A DNA stretch of 8,660 bases, taken from the NCBI GenBank assembly GCA_946480825.1, contig CAMLLG010000110.1, positions 1 to 8,660 of the forward strand, given 5' to 3'. The stretch comes from an uncultured Lysobacteraceae bacterium (GTDB lineage Bacteria; Pseudomonadota; Gammaproteobacteria; Xanthomonadales; Xanthomonadaceae). Shown here piece by piece: positions 5,598-8,660 of this stretch. Each line of letters begins with the position of its first letter. Position 1 is the stretch's first letter. Made by a program: the position numbers and the translations under genes. The notes beneath the pieces were generated by a model, which saw nothing but the letters and a program-made list of their open reading frames with translations, was not told the origin of the DNA and searched no databases.

Positions 5598-8500
5598 ATG
5601 CGCCTGTCCACCATCAAGCTCTCCGGCTTCAAGTCCTTCGTCGACCCGACCACCCTGCACCTGCCGACCAACATGACCGGCGTGGTCGGTCCGAACGGAT
5701 GCGGCAAGTCGAACATCATCGACGCCATCCGCTGGGTGATGGGCGAAAGCGCGGCCAGCCGCCTGCGCGGCGACTCGCTGACCGACGTGATCTTCTCCGG
5801 CAGCTCGGCGCGCAAGCCGGTGTCGCAGGCCACCGTCGAGCTGATCTTCGACAACAGCGACCACACCATCACCGGCGAGTACGCGGCGTTCAACGAGATC
5901 TCGGTCAAGCGCCAGGTCAGCCGCGACGGCCAGAGCAACTATTACCTCAACGGCACCAAGTGTCGCCGCCGCGACATCACCGACCTGTTCCTCGGCACCG
6001 GCCTGGGCCCGCGCAGCTACTCGATCATCGAGCAGGGCATGATCAGCCAGATCATCGAGGCCCGCCCGGAAGACCTGCGCATCTACCTGGAGGAAGCCGC
6101 CGGCATCTCCAAGTACAAGGAGCGCCGCAAGGAAACCGAGACCCGCATCCGCCACACCCGCGAGAACCTCGATCGCCTCAACGACCTCCGCGAGGAAGTC
6201 GGCAAACAGCTGCAGCATCTCGCGCGGCAGGCGAAACAGGCCGAGCAGTACCAGTCGATCCAGGCCGAACGCCGGATCAAGGACGCGGAGTGGAAGGCGC
6301 TGGAGTTCCGTGTGCTCGACACCCAACTGCAGGCGCTGCGCGATGGCCTGATGCAGGAAGAGACCCGCCTGCAGCAGATCATCGCCGACCAGCGCGAGGC
6401 CGAACGCCTGATCGAACAGGGCCGCGAACGTCGCGAGGCCGCCGCCGACGCGCTCAACAAGGCGCAGGCAGAAGGCTACGAAGTCGGCGGCACCCTGGCC
6501 CGGATCGAGCAGCAGATCGCGCACCAGCGCGAACTCGCCCAGCGCCTCCAGCGCGCCCGCGACGAAGCCCAGCAGGCGCTGTCCGAAATCGGCCTGCACA
6601 TCGAAACCGATCAGAACCGCCTGGATGCGCTGCGCGCCGGCATCGAGGAATCCGAACCGCGGCTGGAAGCGTTGAAGGACGCCGATGCCGATCGCCAGCA
6701 GGCGCTGGCCGACGCCGAGGCCAAGCTCGCCGACTGGCAGCAGCGCTGGGACGCGCACAGCCGCGCGCAGAGCGAGGCCGCGCGCGCCGCCGATGTCGAA
6801 CGCACCAAGGTCGATTACCTCGATCGCCAATCGCTGGACGCCGAACGCCGTCGCGAACACCTGAGCCAGGAGCGCAGCGCGCTCGACGTGAACGCGCTGG
6901 CCGAAGCTTTCGCCGGTCTGCAGTTGCAGCACGACGAGAAGAAATTCGCGCTCGACGGCATGACCACCGATCTCGAAACGCGCAAGGAAGCGGTGCTCGG
7001 TCTGCAGGATCGGGTGCGCAACGCGCAGGCGGAACTCGCCGACGTGCGCAAGCAGACCCAGGCCGCGCGCGGCCGCCTGTCTTCGCTGGAAACCCTGCAG
7101 CACGCGGCGCTCGGCCAGGAGCAGGGCGCCTCGGTGGCGTGGCTGAAGCAGCGCGGGCTGGATTCCGCCGTGCGCGTCGGTGAAGCGCTGCAGGTCGAAT
7201 CGGGTTGGGAAAATGCGGTCGAAGGCGCGCTGGGGCAATTGATCGAAGGCGTGCTGGTCGAATCGCCCGAACTCTTGGTCGATGCGCTGGGCGAACTCGG
7301 CGAAGGCCGCATCGCGCTGGTGTCCGCCGACACCGGCGACGCCGTGTTCGCGCCGACCTCGCTCGCCGCGAAAGTGCAGGGCCCGCTGGCGATCCGCCGC
7401 ATGCTGTCGAAGCTGCACGTCGCCGAAACCCTCGGCGACGCGCGCGCGCTGCTGGCCTCGCTCGGCGACGGCGAGTCGGTCATCACCCGTCACGGCGAAC
7501 GCATCGGCGCCGGCTGGGTGCGCGTGGTCCGCTCCGGCGCTGCGAAACAGGGCGCGTTGCTGCGCGAGCGCGAGATCCAGCGCCTGCGCGCCGAAATCGA
7601 AACGCTGCAGCAGCGCGAAGCCGCGCTCGACCGCGACATCGCCGGCCTGCGCGACCAACTGCTCGCCGCGGAACAACAGCGCGAGGACGCGCAGCGCACG
7701 CTCTATCTGGCGCATCGCAACGTGTCCGAGCTCGCCGGCCAGTTGCAGAGCCAGCAGGGCAAGCTCGATTCCGCCCGCACCCGCATCGACAAGATCGACG
7801 CCGATCTCGGCCTGTTGATCGAAGCCCTCGACAACAGCGCCCAGCAGGCGCGCGAAGCGCGGTCGCGTCTCGAAGACGCGGTCTCGCGCATGGGCGAACT
7901 GGAAAGCACCCGGCAGGCGCTGGAAGCCGAACGCCGGATGTTGACCGAAGCCCGCGACGGCGCCCGCCAGGCCGCGCGCGAATCCCGCGACGCCGCGCAT
8001 GCGCTGGCCCTCGGCCTGGAATCGCAGCGCGCGCAGATCGTGGCCCTGGCGCAGGCGCTCGATCGCATGGGCGGCCAGCGCGGACAGCTCGACAGCCGGC
8101 TCACCGAACTCGCTTCGCAGCTGTCCGAAGGCGATGCGCCGGTGGTCGCGCTGGAACGCGAACGTCAGGCCGCGCTGGAACAGCGCGTGCTCGCCGAAAG
8201 ACAGCTCGCCGCCGCCCGCGCCGCGCTGGAAGGCGTGGACAACGAACTGCGCGGTTACGAACAGACCCGCCATCAGCGCGACGAGCAGTCGGTCGGCCAG
8301 CGCGAGGCGATCTCGCAGCGCCGGCTCGATCAGCAGGCCCTGTCGCTCAAGGCCGGCCAGTTGGCCGAGGCCGTGGTCGCCGGCGGTTTCGTCGTCGAAG
8401 ACGTGCTCAACACGCTCGCCGAAGACGCCGACCCGCGCGCGTGGGAAAAGATCGTCACCGACTTCGACGCCAAGCTGCGCCGCCTGGAGCCGGTGAATCT

Positions 8501-8660
8501 CGCCGCGATCCAGGAACATGTCGAGGCCGCGCAGCGCAAGGAGTATCTCGACGCGCAGAACACCGACCTCACCACCGCGCTGGAAACGCTGGAAGAGGCG
8601 ATCCGCAAGATCGACCGCGAGACCCGCGGCCGCTTCAAGGACACCTTCGACCGCGTCAAC
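5598..8660 (+). CDS. smc: chromosome segregation protein SMC, 5' part (3' end outside window)
   Basis: The 1021 visible codons run in one uninterrupted frame to the right edge; xanthomonad SMC is roughly 1,170 residues, so only the C-terminal head half is missing. SMC dimers hold and extrude DNA loops with ScpA/ScpB to organise and segregate the chromosome. Seen: MRLSTIKLSGFKSFVDPTTL at the N terminus, Walker A GPNGCGKSN (31-39), LRGDSLTDVIFSGS (56-69), the head segment GTGLGPRSYSIIEQGMISQI (133-152), a long Gln/Glu/Arg/Ala-rich coiled coil (~165-505), a globular hinge (~510-645) around VAWLKQRGLDSAVRV, the return coiled coil, and EPVNLAAI (964-971) leading back to the head with RETRGRFKDTFDRVN at the edge. 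Walker B and the ABC signature lie beyond the window. ATG 5598 gives the standard family N terminus, with only a weak purine-rich ribosome-binding site. In xanthomonads zipA and ligA usually follow smc; that is not visible here. Confidence 0.97.
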   Translation, partial: MRLSTIKLSGFKSFVDPTTLHLPTNMTGVVGPNGCGKSNIIDAIRWVMGESAASRLRGDSLTDVIFSGSSARKPVSQATVELIFDNSDHTITGEYAAFNEISVKRQVSRDGQSNYYLNGTKCRRRDITDLFLGTGLGPRSYSIIEQGMISQIIEARPEDLRIYLEEAAGISKYKERRKETETRIRHTRENLDRLNDLREEVGKQLQHLARQAKQAEQYQSIQAERRIKDAEWKALEFRVLDTQLQALRDGLMQEETRLQQIIADQREAERLIEQGRERREAAADALNKAQAEGYEVGGTLARIEQQIAHQRELAQRLQRARDEAQQALSEIGLHIETDQNRLDALRAGIEESEPRLEALKDADADRQQALADAEAKLADWQQRWDAHSRAQSEAARAADVERTKVDYLDRQSLDAERRREHLSQERSALDVNALAEAFAGLQLQHDEKKFALDGMTTDLETRKEAVLGLQDRVRNAQAELADVRKQTQAARGRLSSLETLQHAALGQEQGASVAWLKQRGLDSAVRVGEALQVESGWENAVEGALGQLIEGVLVESPELLVDALGELGEGRIALVSADTGDAVFAPTSLAAKVQGPLAIRRMLSKLHVAETLGDARALLASLGDGESVITRHGERIGAGWVRVVRSGAAKQGALLREREIQRLRAEIETLQQREAALDRDIAGLRDQLLAAEQQREDAQRTLYLAHRNVSELAGQLQSQQGKLDSARTRIDKIDADLGLLIEALDNSAQQAREARSRLEDAVSRMGELESTRQALEAERRMLTEARDGARQAARESRDAAHALALGLESQRAQIVALAQALDRMGGQRGQLDSRLTELASQLSEGDAPVVALERERQAALEQRVLAERQLAAARAALEGVDNELRGYEQTRHQRDEQSVGQREAISQRRLDQQALSLKAGQLAEAVVAGGFVVEDVLNTLAEDADPRAWEKIVTDFDAKLRRLEPVNLAAIQEHVEAAQRKEYLDAQNTDLTTALETLEEAIRKIDRETRGRFKDTFDRVN

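Noticed and set aside
5699..7183. A 494-codon + strand frame within smc
   Set aside because: It is an Arg/Pro-rich shadow in another frame of smc, whose own frame is intact.
4263..8519. A 1418-codon minus-strand open frame running through the smc antisense into the amidase
   Set aside because: Only the last 347 codons are the real amidase, which has its own ATG with AAGGAG. The upstream 3.2 kb is antisense to smc and stays open because of high GC codon bias; its sequence is low-complexity Ala/Arg/Leu/Val/Gly with no recognisable domain.

Overview
The window is GC-rich DNA with the look of a Xanthomonadaceae chromosome (Xanthomonas, Lysobacter, Luteimonas or Stenotrophomonas type). Three things point there: the very strong Xanthomonas-like start of the SMC protein, a glucosidase/sugar-ATPase cluster with a LacI-type operator, and a toxin-like amidase carrying what looks like the Xanthomonadales T4SS delivery domain (XVIPCD). 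No tRNA, rRNA, CRISPR array, insertion sequence or origin was seen.

Layout. (1) 2-1138 (+): 3' part of a large six-hairpin, glycoside-hydrolase-like gene that begins before the window. (2) 1213-2619 (-): complete GH1 beta-glucosidase with both catalytic glutamates; its intrinsic terminator (1138-1169) abuts the stop codon of gene 1. (3) 2620-2759: short divergent regulatory region with a near-perfect LacI-family operator at 2654-2671. (4) 2760-3845 (+): MalK/UgpC/MsmK-type ABC ATPase with no permease beside it. (5) 3893-4381 (-): small lipoprotein of unknown family. (6) 4263-5306 (-): PGRP/Amidase_2 peptidoglycan amidase with no signal peptide and an N-terminal XVIPCD-like domain; its 3' end overlaps gene 5 by 119 nt. 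(7) 5307-5597: divergent intergenic region with a candidate smc promoter. (8) 5598-8660 (+): smc, open at the right edge, covering about the first 1021 codons.

How they fit. Genes 1-4 look like a carbohydrate (probably beta-glucoside or oligosaccharide) uptake and degradation locus, with the glucosidase and the transporter ATPase sharing one operator. Genes 5-6 look like an interbacterial toxin-immunity module: a cytoplasmically made cell-wall amidase with a T4SS delivery domain, followed by an overlapping lipoprotein placed to protect the producer's own periplasm. Gene 8 is core chromosome-segregation machinery.

The most interesting signal is the amidase. The delivery domain appears to sit at the N terminus, whereas in the effectors I know it is C-terminal, and the lipoprotein partner is encoded out of frame across the amidase's last active-site codons. 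The delivery-domain assignment is by eye and is the claim most in need of a profile search.
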